From positions 2,108,001-2,172,000 of the forward strand of contig NZ_JBHZTH010000001.1 of NCBI RefSeq assembly GCF_046545555.1: a stretch of DNA of 64,000 bases. The letters are read 5' to 3'. This DNA comes from Winogradskyella sp046545555. GTDB taxonomy: Bacteria; Bacteroidota; Bacteroidia; Flavobacteriales; Flavobacteriaceae. The notes under the pieces are model-generated. The model searched no databases and was not told the origin of the DNA. It was given only the letters and a program-made list of their open reading frames with translations. Position numbers and translations under genes: made by a program. Position 1 is the first letter of the stretch. Each line of letters starts with the position of its first letter. Positions 34,214 through 42,878 of this stretch are shown in pieces.

Positions 34214-36613
34214 TTAAAAGTTAAATTGTAATTGTAACATTATATTTCGTCCAACATCATCAGCAAAATAACGAAGGCGATTAAGATAAGCTCTATATTT
34301 AGTGTCTAAAAGATTGTTTATACTAACAGCTACGTTTAAATCTGTGTAACTAGATGTTTTAAACGTTATTTCAGAATAAAGATGTAATAAATGAAAAGCA
34401 TTTGGCGGAGTACTAAAGTCTACAAGTATGTTTTCATTTGTAGCCGCCACAAAAGTTTCAAAATTATTATCAGGAAACTCTGTTTGTTCTGCAGTCCATT
34501 CGCTAGTTAAAGACACTAGAAAATTCTTCCAATTATTAGTCTTATAGGTTATACTGTTTCTGGTATTAAAGGCAGGAATATTAATTAAAGGTTTGTTAGC
34601 TTCAATATTATTTCCTTTTGTATATGACGACTTGTTTGAAAAATTTAAAGATTCACTAAGGTCATGGCTAACTGTTAAATCAACACCATATAATTCAGAG
34701 TCAGATTGTAAATAATTCCAAACCGGAAAAGCTCCTCGAATTGTTTGTTCTATACCAACAGGTTCTAAATACATAAAATCATTAATTCTATTATAAAAAG
34801 CTTCTAATATGATATTCGTTTTATCATTATTGTAATTGTAACTCGCTGATATTCTATTAGAAATTTCTTGTTTTAATCTTAAGTCGCCTAATTCTAAACG
34901 CGCAGCAGAGTGGTGTAGGCCATCACTAAATAATTCTGACGGATTAGGTGGTCTGCTTGAAAGACTATAATTAGCTATGATGTAACTATAATCACTAAAC
35001 TCATGTTTAAGACCTGCTGATGCAGAAAAATTATGATAATTAAAGACAGGATTTGTTAGGAGTTGAGTGCCTAAATCGTCGACTACAATATCTGCAAAAT
35101 CTACATTATAACCACGCTCTTCCCAGCGACTAGTGCGGTAAAACTTCTTTGCATCAATGCGATTAAAATCATATCTAGCACCAAAATCTAATGTTGTTGA
35201 TGAGTTTAATGCATATTCTACTATGGCATACATGCCAGCATCATACTTATCGTAATCTGGGATTAGCCGTCTTACGCCAGTATCTGGATTTGCAAAATTA
35301 TTTTGATACCTACCTAAAAACCCAAATTTTAATTTATAGTCAGATTTTGAATCTAAAATAACATCAGTTGATAAGGTATGCGTTTGCAAATTAAGGTCTA
35401 AAGCTGGTTTGTCTCTGTCTTCTCCTATACGCACATCAAATTCAAAACGTTGATTATTCTGATAGTCATACTGCACATTAACTTTTCCGAAATTCTGAAA
35501 TCGTTTATAATACATGGCTTTTAATAAGTGATGTGTAACGTCTTGTTTTGGAGAATTAATATCATAAGTAAAATCGTCAATAACTAACGGTTGTTGGCTA
35601 TTAATCGCATCTACTAAATCTTCAACATTTCCAATATGAGATGCTCTAAGGATACCAATTTCATTGTTTAAATAACTGTAGAATATTTCAAAACCAGACT
35701 CAAACGTTTTTTTACCTCCTCTTAGAGAAAAACCTTTAGACCTAGAGCCTGTATTACTTAGTATGTAGTCTGGTGCTTCAAAATCTCCATTTTTTCTTAA
35801 TGACGCTTGTATATTAACAAACCAGCCACTAGCGTAGTTTTTATTTAACGCGGAGTTGATATTAAAAACTTTTCCATTAGACTGACCACCTATAGTTGTT
35901 TTTCCAAAAAGTGTATCTCTTAAAATTACTCTCGACGGATTTACAATAATAACTCCACCAATTGCATCACCTCCAAAAGCCAAAGCTCCTGCACCTTTTA
36001 TAACCGATATTTGTCCTGCCGAATTAATATCAATATTAGGTGCATGCTCAATTCCCCATTCTTGATCTTGTAGTCTCACATTATTATTAAGAATAAGTAA
36101 TCGGCTACTATGCATTCCATTTATCATTGGTTTAACAATAGAATTTCCAGTATTAATGGAAGATACACCAGCTACTTCTTTTAAAGCATCACCAAGATTT
36201 AAAGCACTATATTTTTTTAAAATATTGCCTTTGAGTACAGTTTCTTGGGCTGTTTGAGTTTCTTTTTTGCTAATGTTACCAGAAACGGAAATTTCATTGA
36301 GTTCCTCAATATGATGCTCAATTTTAATAGCTTTAAAAGTATCACCAACAATATCGTAACTTACTGTTTTTGTTTCACAGCCAATATGAGATATCGTTAA
36401 TGTTAACCCGCCAATGCATAAGTCTTCAATCTTGAATTTACCATCAAAATCAGAGACTAAATATTTATCACGTTCTTTAATAAATATAGTAGCAGATCCT
36501 ATCGGTGTTCCATCATGAAAATCTGAAAGTTCTCCTAAAAAGGTATATGTACAGTTTTGACTATAACTTAAGCAAGATATTGCTAAAGCCATACCAACAA
36601 TAATTTGTTTCAT
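34214..36613 (-). CDS. TonB-dependent receptor, putative metal-type
   Basis: A 799-residue outer-membrane receptor. It has a signal peptide (1-18), a carboxypeptidase-regulatory-like domain (about 25-110, typical of Bacteroidota receptors), a plug (about 120-230, with the VRLQDQEWGIEHAPNID stretch seen in metal-type receptors) and a 22-strand barrel ending in NIMLQLQFNF. The absence of a SusD partner argues against polysaccharide uptake. Together with the His/Cys-rich protein upstream, zinc or another transition metal is the more likely cargo, by inference. Gaps to neighbours are 33 and 31 bases. Confidence 0.85.
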   Translation of the reverse strand: MKQIIVGMALAISCLSYSQNCTYTFLGELSDFHDGTPIGSATIFIKERDKYLVSDFDGKFKIEDLCIGGLTLTISHIGCETKTVSYDIVGDTFKAIKIEHHIEELNEISVSGNISKKETQTAQETVLKGNILKKYSALNLGDALKEVAGVSSINTGNSIVKPMINGMHSSRLLILNNNVRLQDQEWGIEHAPNIDINSAGQISVIKGAGALAFGGDAIGGVIIVNPSRVILRDTLFGKTTIGGQSNGKVFNINSALNKNYASGWFVNIQASLRKNGDFEAPDYILSNTGSRSKGFSLRGGKKTFESGFEIFYSYLNNEIGILRASHIGNVEDLVDAINSQQPLVIDDFTYDINSPKQDVTHHLLKAMYYKRFQNFGKVNVQYDYQNNQRFEFDVRIGEDRDKPALDLNLQTHTLSTDVILDSKSDYKLKFGFLGRYQNNFANPDTGVRRLIPDYDKYDAGMYAIVEYALNSSTTLDFGARYDFNRIDAKKFYRTSRWEERGYNVDFADIVVDDLGTQLLTNPVFNYHNFSASAGLKHEFSDYSYIIANYSLSSRPPNPSELFSDGLHHSAARLELGDLRLKQEISNRISASYNYNNDKTNIILEAFYNRINDFMYLEPVGIEQTIRGAFPVWNYLQSDSELYGVDLTVSHDLSESLNFSNKSSYTKGNNIEANKPLINIPAFNTRNSITYKTNNWKNFLVSLTSEWTAEQTEFPDNNFETFVAATNENILVDFSTPPNAFHLLHLYSEITFKTSSYTDLNVAVSINNLLDTKYRAYLNRLRYFADDVGRNIMLQLQFNF

Positions 36614-36646
36614 TAAATGATTTTATTAGTGTATATGTGAAAAATA

Positions 36647-36988
36647 CTACACTAATAGAGGCGGACCTCTTAGAAACCTTGATAATTGCTGATAATTATT
36701 ATAAGAAATATAATGTTCTAATGTTCCTTTAGAAAATGGTATAACCGTCTTATTATCGTATTTAGATAATACGAAAAATTGATTTTTATTAAGTTTAAAC
36801 TTATAAAAATCACAATCTAAGTCAGTTTCGTGAAAGTGCGTTTTTAATTGATTGTCAGATTCACAAACCTCGTGAGTGTGATGATTAAAGGCATGTGTTA
36901 ATTTTACAGCAGACGGCAACAATACAATAAGCACAAGCAAAATTGCTAAGCCTCTAAATAATGATGATATTACTGTTTTAAAATTCAA
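36647..36988 (-). CDS. His/Cys-rich small secreted or membrane protein
   Basis: A 113-residue protein with a hydrophobic N-terminal segment (about residues 11-31; signal or anchor). The following region has a dense set of metal-ligand residues: H32, H36, H37, H39, C42, H51, H53, E54, D56, D58, C59, D60. The C-terminal part (about 65-113) is polar. Its ATG overlaps the stop of the DUF6787 gene (ATGA at 36985-36988), and it is followed by the TonB receptor. It is likely to bind a transition metal in the periplasm, but this is an inference from composition. Confidence 0.65.
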   Translation of the reverse strand: MNFKTVISSLFRGLAILLVLIVLLPSAVKLTHAFNHHTHEVCESDNQLKTHFHETDLDCDFYKFKLNKNQFFVLSKYDNKTVIPFSKGTLEHYISYNNYQQLSRFLRGPPLLV

Positions 36989-37473
36989 TCTAAAAAACGT
37001 TTTAATCCAAATCGTTTAAGCATTTTCTTTTCAAATTCCCAGAAAAATTTAAACTGCCCAAAAAGCCATCCAAAAGTAACTAAAAGAATTTGATAAAAAA
37101 TGAGTCCAATGATAATAAATAATATCCAGTAAATAACTGGGTTTAAGTTTTCTTTAGTAATACCAAGTAGCTTAATAATTGGTCGTCCTATATAAAGAGA
37201 AGAAGATCCTGTTATGGCAAATACGATAAATACACGTATCATTTCCCATTTATATTGGAGAATCCACTTTTTTTCAAGCTTCTTAAATATATACAGGGTT
37301 AGTTTTAATAAACTATAGAAAATAATGGCCGTAGCAATAATGATCAGAATTAAATTATCTGATATTCTATTGGCTAGTTTAAATGCAGAATAAGTAAGTG
37401 CAAGCAAACCTAAAAAGGGAAATAACAACTGCCAATTGTGTTGTATTTCCCAATGTGTTTTAAATTTTCCCAT
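36985..37473 (-). CDS. DUF6787-type membrane protein, 162 aa
   Basis: A 162-residue membrane protein with four or five hydrophobic segments. The C-terminal half (from KKWILQYKWEMIRVFIVFAI to FWEFEKKMLKRFG) matches what I know as DUF6787. The N-terminal half begins with a similar phrase (HWEIQHNWQLLFPFLGL), suggesting an internal duplication. The function is unknown. The ATGA overlap with the next gene and the 26-base gap to the previous one place it inside the five-gene operon. Confidence 0.65.
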   Translation of the reverse strand: MGKFKTHWEIQHNWQLLFPFLGLLALTYSAFKLANRISDNLILIIIATAIIFYSLLKLTLYIFKKLEKKWILQYKWEMIRVFIVFAITGSSSLYIGRPIIKLLGITKENLNPVIYWILFIIIGLIFYQILLVTFGWLFGQFKFFWEFEKKMLKRFGLKRFLD

Positions 37474-37499
37474 AGCACTTTAAGCGTGCTGCAAATTTA

Positions 37500-37952
37500 C
37501 TAAATTCTGGGAATAAAGGTAGAGAGTTGTTGCTTATATTTCATTTGAAAATAAACAAAATAGTTGTATAATTTGTAGTTGACTTCATAACCATAATCAG
37601 TACGTGTGTCATAATCTATTCTTAGTTCGTATAAGCTAGGATCATAGGTGTAGGGTTGAAGATTTCTTTGGTTCCATGCTTGCACTAAAATCGCATTTCT
37701 TGTCTCTAACCATTGTTGAGAATAATAGCCTCTCTGTCTAGCAGTACTTACTAGCCAACCATTAAAGCCAGGTTCTATAATTATTATTTCATAATCTGTT
37801 TCATCACTGCTTATACTAACAGTATCGTTTTCTGCAAAATTATTTTCATTTCCATTATTAATAGTTTGATTATTGTTGTAGGATTTGCAACTTGCAATTA
37901 ACGCTATAATAATGATAAAAGGAATGAATTTTTTAAAGTGTGAATTTTTCAT
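37500..37952 (-). CDS. DUF6146 family lipoprotein
   Basis: A 150-residue lipoprotein, lipid cysteine C22 in IASC. The mature domain (about residues 55-145, from EIIIIEPGFNGWLVSTARQRGYYSQ) matches a widespread flavobacterial protein family that I know as DUF6146. Its role is unknown. It is the first gene of the unit that runs to the terminator at 33546; the 211-base gap before it should hold the promoter, but I found no perfect TAnnTTTG. Confidence 0.7.
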   Translation of the reverse strand: MKNSHFKKFIPFIIIIALIASCKSYNNNQTINNGNENNFAENDTVSISSDETDYEIIIIEPGFNGWLVSTARQRGYYSQQWLETRNAILVQAWNQRNLQPYTYDPSLYELRIDYDTRTDYGYEVNYKLYNYFVYFQMKYKQQLSTFIPRI

Positions 37953-38116
37953 AGTTTTGAAAGATATTAAAAATTTGTTAGTGTTGTTTTAAGTTGTATT
38001 TGATTTAACACGACAAATAAATAGTAAAAACAATCCTTATCATAGTATAGATATGCAAACGAACTGTCCTAATGAGTAAACGTATAGTTTGAGTGAGTTA
38101 AAAAACTGTAAAAACA

Positions 38117-38143
38117 AAAAGCAGCTCTAAATGAGCTGCTTTT
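38117..38143 (-). terminator. Rho-independent terminator of DUF937 gene
   Basis: AAAAGCAGCTC (38117-38127), loop TAAAT, GAGCTGCTTTT (38133-38143): a perfect 11-bp stem with a T-run on the minus strand. Confidence 0.8.
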
Positions 38144-38163
38144 ATTATAATGAGATTAAGCTT

Positions 38164-38802
38164 TTATTTTCCGAATAAGCCTCCTAGTAATCCACCAAGT
38201 CCACTTTTCTTTTTGCTTCCACCTCCTAACACCATGCCAGCTACGTCATCAATAACGCTACCATCACCATCAGCATCTAATATTTTTTCTAAAAAACTTT
38301 GTTCGTTTTGTGTAGAGCTTCCGCCCAAAAGACCACCTAATAAACCAGATAAATCACTCTGAGAACTTACATTGTTTTGTCTCGATTGTTTTCCTAAAAC
38401 ACCCATTAAAATTGGTGCAGCTACCTTTAAGATATTTGCAACAGATCCTGAGTCTAAACCAGATTTTTGCCCGATAACTTGCTCAACTCCTTGTTGTCTG
38501 CTTCCTAAAACATGATTTAAAATTTTAGAACCATCTGTTTTTACGTCTTCGTCAACACCTCCACCAAATAAACCACTAAGGTTGTCTAATATGCTACCAT
38601 CGTGTTTACCGCTTAATGCACCCATTAAGCCCTGTGCACCTTCTGGTGTAGCAGCATTACGCTCCATTGCTTTCATTAATACTGGTAGCGCCATAGTTAG
38701 TACACTACTTGTTTTATTTTGATCTGTTCCTGTAGAACCAGAAACACCACTAATAATAGTTTTCCCTAAGTCGCTGTTTAATAAGTCTAAAATTCCTGCC
38801 AT
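38164..38802 (-). CDS. DUF937 domain-containing protein
   Basis: A 212-residue protein rich in Gly, Leu, Asp and Ser. The N-terminus (GILDLLNSDLGKTIISGVSG) and repeated helix-plus-glycine motifs (LSGLFGGG, LLGGLLGG) are typical of DUF937 proteins (YidB family). No signal peptide is present. The role is not known. It is separated from serA by a terminator and has its own terminator. Confidence 0.8.
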   Translation of the reverse strand: MAGILDLLNSDLGKTIISGVSGSTGTDQNKTSSVLTMALPVLMKAMERNAATPEGAQGLMGALSGKHDGSILDNLSGLFGGGVDEDVKTDGSKILNHVLGSRQQGVEQVIGQKSGLDSGSVANILKVAAPILMGVLGKQSRQNNVSSQSDLSGLLGGLLGGSSTQNEQSFLEKILDADGDGSVIDDVAGMVLGGGSKKKSGLGGLLGGLFGK

Positions 38803-38843
38803 TGTTGTTTGTAATTAAGATTAATAGTTAAGTTTTCAAGGTA

Positions 38844-38871
38844 CAAAAAAGTCCTATATAATTATAGGACT
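38844..38871 (-). terminator. Terminator of the serC-serA unit
   Basis: AGTCCTATA (38850-38858), loop TAAT, TATAGGACT (38863-38871); on the minus strand it is followed by TTTTTT. It ends serA transcription before the DUF937 gene. Confidence 0.75.
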
Positions 38872-38898
38872 CATTTATTTTGGTTTGGTCACTATTGG

Positions 38899-39867
38899 TT
38901 AACCTAAAATACTTATGATTTGTTCTGCTAACTCTGTACCTATTCTATCTTGTGCTTCATTAGTTGCGGCACCTGTATGAGGTGTCAGCGATAGTGCAGG
39001 ATTCATTAACAACTGAATCTCTGGTTGTGGTTCTTTTTCAAAAACATCTAATGCAGCTCTAGATACTTTACCACTTTCAATAGCTTTTACTAAAGCAACT
39101 TCATTCACAACTCCACCACGAGCAGCATTTGCGAGAATGACACCGTCTTTCATTTGGCTGAATTCTTTTTCTCCAATAACGTAGTCTTTTTGTGCAGGAA
39201 CATGAAGTGTTAAGAAATCTGCTTGCTTTAGAACATCTTCTTTAGAAATTGTTTCGATTTCAAAATTCACTTTTTGTCCGTCAAAAAAGTCTAGTTCTAA
39301 GTTAGCCTTTTCCATAAATGGATCAAAGGCAACAACTTTCATACCTGCGCCAATTGCAACTTTTGCTGTAGCTTGTCCGATACGTCCAAATCCAAGTACA
39401 CCTAAGGTTTTACCTTTTAATTCTGTTCCTTTAGCATAGGACTTTTTAAGTGCTTTAAATTTAGAGTCTCCTTCTAATGGCATATCTCTATTAGAATTAT
39501 GTAAATACCGTGCTAAGCCATAAAAATGACCAAAAACTAACTCTGCCACAGAGTGTGATGATGCAGCAGGTGTATTAATAACACTAAGACCTTTGCTGCG
39601 AGCATAGTCTACATCTATATTATCCATACCAACTCCACCGCGTCCAATTATTTTTAGACTTGGGCAGTTATCTATTATATTTTTTCTAACAGTTGTAGCA
39701 CTTCTAACCAATAAAACTGAAATTTCATTTTCGTTGATATAGTTTTCTAATTGTTCTTGCGCAACAGTTGTTGTTATTACTTCATATCCAGCAGATTCTA
39801 ATGCAGTTATACCGCTTTGAGAAACACCGTCATTTGCTAATACTTTCATTTTTATATGTTTTGTCAT
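38899..39867 (-). CDS. serA: D-3-phosphoglycerate dehydrogenase, short form
   Basis: A 322-residue D-2-hydroxyacid dehydrogenase. The NAD site GVLGFGRIG lies at about residues 150-160, the catalytic arginine in NAARGGVV at about 250, and the H-G-A motif (TPHTGAAT) near 298. The ACT domain of long SerA forms is missing, so serine feedback may differ. It oxidises 3-phosphoglycerate in the first step of serine synthesis. The start is uncertain: ATG 39849 (residue 7, MKVLANDGVS) gives the more typical N-terminus. It lies 25 bases after serC, and the pair is translated together. Confidence 0.85.
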   Translation of the reverse strand: MTKHIKMKVLANDGVSQSGITALESAGYEVITTTVAQEQLENYINENEISVLLVRSATTVRKNIIDNCPSLKIIGRGGVGMDNIDVDYARSKGLSVINTPAASSHSVAELVFGHFYGLARYLHNSNRDMPLEGDSKFKALKKSYAKGTELKGKTLGVLGFGRIGQATAKVAIGAGMKVVAFDPFMEKANLELDFFDGQKVNFEIETISKEDVLKQADFLTLHVPAQKDYVIGEKEFSQMKDGVILANAARGGVVNEVALVKAIESGKVSRAALDVFEKEPQPEIQLLMNPALSLTPHTGAATNEAQDRIGTELAEQIISILG

Positions 39868-39892
39868 TACAAATTAGAATGACTATTATTAC

Positions 39893-40954
39893 TTAAGCTT
39901 TACTCTCTAACTCACTCATTACTTCTACCAATGCTTTAACGCTATCTAATGATAATGCATTGTACATTGACGCTCTATAACCACCAACACTTCTATGGCC
40001 GTTGAGACCATTAATACCAGCTTCCTTAACCATAGCCTCAAACGTTTCTTTTAGATTTTCATTTTCTAAAGTAAATGTTGCATTCATTGTAGATCGGTCT
40101 TCCTTTACAGAATACCCTTTAAATAACGGGTTTAAGTCAATTTCGGAATAAATGAAATTTGCTTTCTTTATGTTTTCTTCTTCAATGGCTTTAATACCTC
40201 CTAAGTCTTTTAACCACTGTAAGGTTAACATAGATACATATACTGGAAATACAGGAGGAGTATTGAACATGCTACCTTTTCCGATATGAATCTTATAATC
40301 CATCATCGAAGGAATCTTACGAGATACTTTGCCTAAGATATCTTCTTTAATCACAACCAAAGTAGTTCCTGCAGGACCCATATTTTTTTGAGCACCAGCA
40401 TATATTAAATCAAATTGTGTAAAATCTAACTGACGCGAGAAAATGTCACTACTCATATCACATACCATAGGTATTGATGATTTCGGAAAACTCTTCATTT
40501 GCGTTCCAAAAATGGTGTTGTTAGACGTACAATGAAAGTAATCATAATCTTCAGGAATATCGTATCCTTTAGGAATATAGTTAAAGTTAGCCGTCTTGGA
40601 AGAAGCTACTTCATAAATATCGTCATAAATTTTAGCTTCTTTAATTGCTTTGTCTGACCAAGTCCCTGTGTTTAAGTAACCTGCTCGTTTCTCTAAGAGA
40701 TTTAACGCAACCATTAAAAATTGTGTACTTGCACCACCTTGCAGAAATAAGGCTTTATAGCCTTTTCCTTCTAAGCCAAGTAGCTCAAGCGCTAAGGAAC
40801 GAGCATTTTCCATTACATCTACAAAAGGCTTGCTTCGGTGAGAAATTTCTAAAAGCGATAAGCCATCATCAAAATTTAAAACAGCCTCAGCTGCTTGTTC
40901 CATAACAGATTTTGGTAATATGCATGGTCCTGCACTAAAATTATGTTTCTTCAT
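39893..40954 (-). CDS. serC: Phosphoserine aminotransferase
   Basis: A 353-residue class V aminotransferase. The start MKKHNFSAGPCILP is the usual SerC beginning (HNFSAGP), and the PLP lysine lies in AGAQKNMGPAG (about residue 193). It converts 3-phosphohydroxypyruvate to 3-phosphoserine. It directly precedes serA (gap 25 bases). A hairpin lies in its leader at 40970-40989. It follows the acyl-CoA reductase gene by 114 bases on the same strand. Confidence 0.92.
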   Translation of the reverse strand: MKKHNFSAGPCILPKSVMEQAAEAVLNFDDGLSLLEISHRSKPFVDVMENARSLALELLGLEGKGYKALFLQGGASTQFLMVALNLLEKRAGYLNTGTWSDKAIKEAKIYDDIYEVASSKTANFNYIPKGYDIPEDYDYFHCTSNNTIFGTQMKSFPKSSIPMVCDMSSDIFSRQLDFTQFDLIYAGAQKNMGPAGTTLVVIKEDILGKVSRKIPSMMDYKIHIGKGSMFNTPPVFPVYVSMLTLQWLKDLGGIKAIEEENIKKANFIYSEIDLNPLFKGYSVKEDRSTMNATFTLENENLKETFEAMVKEAGINGLNGHRSVGGYRASMYNALSLDSVKALVEVMSELESKA

Positions 40955-40969
40955 GAAAATTTTATTTTC

Positions 40970-40989
40970 ATTTCCGTGATACCGGAAAT
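40970..40989 (-). promoter_or_regulatory. Leader hairpin upstream of serC
   Basis: ATTTCCG (40970-40976) pairs perfectly with CGGAAAT (40983-40989), loop TGATAC, 16 bases before the serC start. There is no T-run, so it is not a terminator. Its place in the leader suggests a role in translation or RNA stability. Confidence 0.4.
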
Positions 40990-41068
40990 TTATTTAATTA
41001 AAAAATTAACAGTTACAAAGGTGGCGATTAATTGTATAAAATGTGTTGCGAAATTCATAATTTTTGCA

Positions 41069-42127
41069 TCATGTTTTTAACAAGAAATCAACAGTATCTA
41101 TATTATCTGCATATTCCCAAAGTTGTGGCTTTTGTGTTTCTCCAAATGCAACTTCTTTAGATGAGAATCCGTTTGAAACTATGCATTGGATATTGTCTTT
41201 TTCAGTTGCCAACTGCGCTCTTAAAACCTCTATATTCTCGTAATACTCGTAAAACAATGTCGCAATAGGCGACGCAGAGCTTGTGTCTTCTTTTATCATT
41301 AAAAAACCATTCTCTAACATATCAAACTCACTCATTAGATACACAGCCTTATTATAATCGTAATTATTGGCGTACTTCGATTCATTTATAATAGGATGCC
41401 ATTTGTAAACGGCTTCAAAAAAAGCATCGAAATTATAACCTTTTGGTACAAAAAGTTTCGATACATTTCGGCACCCTAAGCCATAATACCTAAATATGTC
41501 TTCTGATAAGAATTCTAATTCTTCCTTGGTTTCGTTACCAGATAAAACAGCAATGGAATTCCTATTTTTTCTGATAATAGAAGGTTTGTCTTTAAAATAA
41601 TATTCAAAATAACGTGCTGTATTGTCACTTCCCGTGGCAATAACCGCGTCAAAATTTTCTAATTTTTGCTCCGTAAAGGTGATTTTACCTTTAAACTCTG
41701 GCTCAATAATTTCTAAATATTTAGCTAAAAAGGGGAGGAGGTGTTTATCATTTGAAGACTGCTTTACTAAAACTTGGTGTCCCGAAATAAGAACAGATAA
41801 AAAATCGTGAAATCCAACCAAAGGAATGTTTCCTGCCATAATTATGGCAATAGTTTTAGGTGAATTTATGTTAAAGTTATACTTTTTAGTCCAATCATTA
41901 ATTGTGCTATATGTCAGTATTTTAGACCAAGACTCTAAACTGTAAAAAATATTTTTTTCGGTAAACCAGCCATTATGTTCTTTGGCTAATTTAATTTGAT
42001 GTTTAAACCCATCAAAGAATAAATCATTAGCTTCTATACTAGCCTTTTTATCAATACCTTTAGTAGTAAATTGACTTAAAAAAGCACCTAATTTTGTAAA
42101 AGCGTTAATTCTTTGTTGTAAATCCAT
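41069..42127 (-). CDS. Acyl-CoA reductase (LuxC-like)
   Basis: A 352-residue protein of the acyl-CoA reductase family. It has the conserved GNIPLVGFHDFLSVLISGH stretch (about residues 105-125) and a nucleotide-binding region with VLSGNET (about 195). The family reduces acyl-CoA to aldehyde with NADPH. In Flavobacteria this gene regularly stands beside serC and a ferredoxin, as here. The 114-base gap to serC contains a hairpin; the promoter lies in the palindrome at 42161-42176. The physiological substrate is unknown. Confidence 0.75.
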   Translation of the reverse strand: MDLQQRINAFTKLGAFLSQFTTKGIDKKASIEANDLFFDGFKHQIKLAKEHNGWFTEKNIFYSLESWSKILTYSTINDWTKKYNFNINSPKTIAIIMAGNIPLVGFHDFLSVLISGHQVLVKQSSNDKHLLPFLAKYLEIIEPEFKGKITFTEQKLENFDAVIATGSDNTARYFEYYFKDKPSIIRKNRNSIAVLSGNETKEELEFLSEDIFRYYGLGCRNVSKLFVPKGYNFDAFFEAVYKWHPIINESKYANNYDYNKAVYLMSEFDMLENGFLMIKEDTSSASPIATLFYEYYENIEVLRAQLATEKDNIQCIVSNGFSSKEVAFGETQKPQLWEYADNIDTVDFLLKT

Positions 42128-42134
42128 CTAGTGT

Positions 42135-42165
42135 TTGGTAAAACGCCATTTTGGCTCTATTTTTG
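42135..42165 (+). promoter_or_regulatory. Bacteroidota-type promoter of the ferredoxin gene
   Basis: TTG at 42135-42137 (within TTTG), 20-base spacer, TATTTTTG at 42158-42165: a full match to the consensus. The -7 element overlaps the left arm of palindrome 42161-42176, and the leader to the ATG at 42293 is about 120 bases. Confidence 0.65.
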
Positions 42166-42176
42166 CAATTGCAAAA
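42161..42176. promoter_or_regulatory. 16-bp palindrome between divergent promoters
   Basis: TTTTGCAATTGCAAAA is a perfect palindrome. Its left arm ends the plus-strand -7 element, and its right arm supplies a minus-strand -7 element (TAATTTTG, 42172-42179) for the acyl-CoA reductase. A factor bound here could control both genes. Confidence 0.6.
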
Positions 42177-42179
42177 TTA
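42172..42179 (-). promoter_or_regulatory. Candidate -7 element of the acyl-CoA reductase gene
   Basis: On the minus strand the sequence reads TAATTTTG, a perfect TAnnTTTG, 45-52 bases before the ATG. No TTG lies at the right distance, so this half of the divergent pair is weaker. Confidence 0.45.
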
Positions 42180-42292
42180 AGCAATAAAAAGAAATGAGCT
42201 AGATTAAAGTTTGAAGTTTGTGAGCGTTATTACACGGCGGCAATCTTAAGTCTTTAATATGGTAGTTAAGAATAGACCAAAGAAAAATTACT

Positions 42293-42646
42293 ATGGCAAT
42301 TATAATCACAGATGAATGTATTAATTGTGGAGCTTGTGAGCCAGAATGTCCAAATACTGCTATTTACGAAGGAGCTGATGATTGGCGTTATGCAGATGGT
42401 ACCAGTCTAGAGGGTAAAATTGTTTTACCTAACGGTAAAGCAGTAGATGCAGAAGAAACACAAGAGCCTATAAGCGACGAAGTTTATTACATAGCACCAG
42501 ACAAGTGTACGGAGTGTATGGGTTTCCACGAAGAACCTCAATGTGCTGCAGTTTGCCCAGTAGATTGTTGTGTGCCAGATGAAGATGTTGTAGAAACTGA
42601 AGAACAACTATTAGGAAAGCAGCGCTTTATGCATCCTGAAGGCTAA
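42293..42646 (+). CDS. Ferredoxin, 2[4Fe-4S] Alvin-type
   Basis: A 117-residue ferredoxin. The first cluster motif is C9-x2-C12-x2-C15-x3-C19; the second is C72-x2-C75-x8-C84-x3-C88, with the 8-residue insertion typical of the Allochromatium (Alvin) type, followed by C92 and C93. It carries electrons in the cytoplasm for unknown partners. The gene is divergent from the acyl-CoA reductase gene with a shared palindromic promoter region, a standard arrangement in Flavobacteria. A terminator follows at 42671-42698. Confidence 0.9.
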   Translation: MAIIITDECINCGACEPECPNTAIYEGADDWRYADGTSLEGKIVLPNGKAVDAEETQEPISDEVYYIAPDKCTECMGFHEEPQCAAVCPVDCCVPDEDVVETEEQLLGKQRFMHPEG

Positions 42647-42670
42647 TACAACACTTATACTTATATAATT

Positions 42671-42698
42671 AATCCTGAGCTTTTGCTTGGGATTTTTT
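42671..42698 (+). terminator. Rho-independent terminator of ferredoxin gene
   Basis: AATCCTGAGC (42671-42680) pairs with GCTTGGGATT (42685-42694) including two G-U pairs, loop TTTT, then a T-run. The rest of the 232-base gap to 42879 shows no other feature. Confidence 0.65.
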
Positions 42699-42878
42699 AA
42701 TTATGATTTTGAAAAATACGATCTTGGTTGTATAGAATTTAAAACTAGTCATCTTCTTTTTTTTCTTCTAAAAAATAATCGAGTTTATGCTATGCCAAAT
42801 AGTTACAAAATAAATAACTATTGTTGAGAAATCTTATGCTTTTGCATAAGCTAATGTTAGTTCATTAAACAAGATTAC

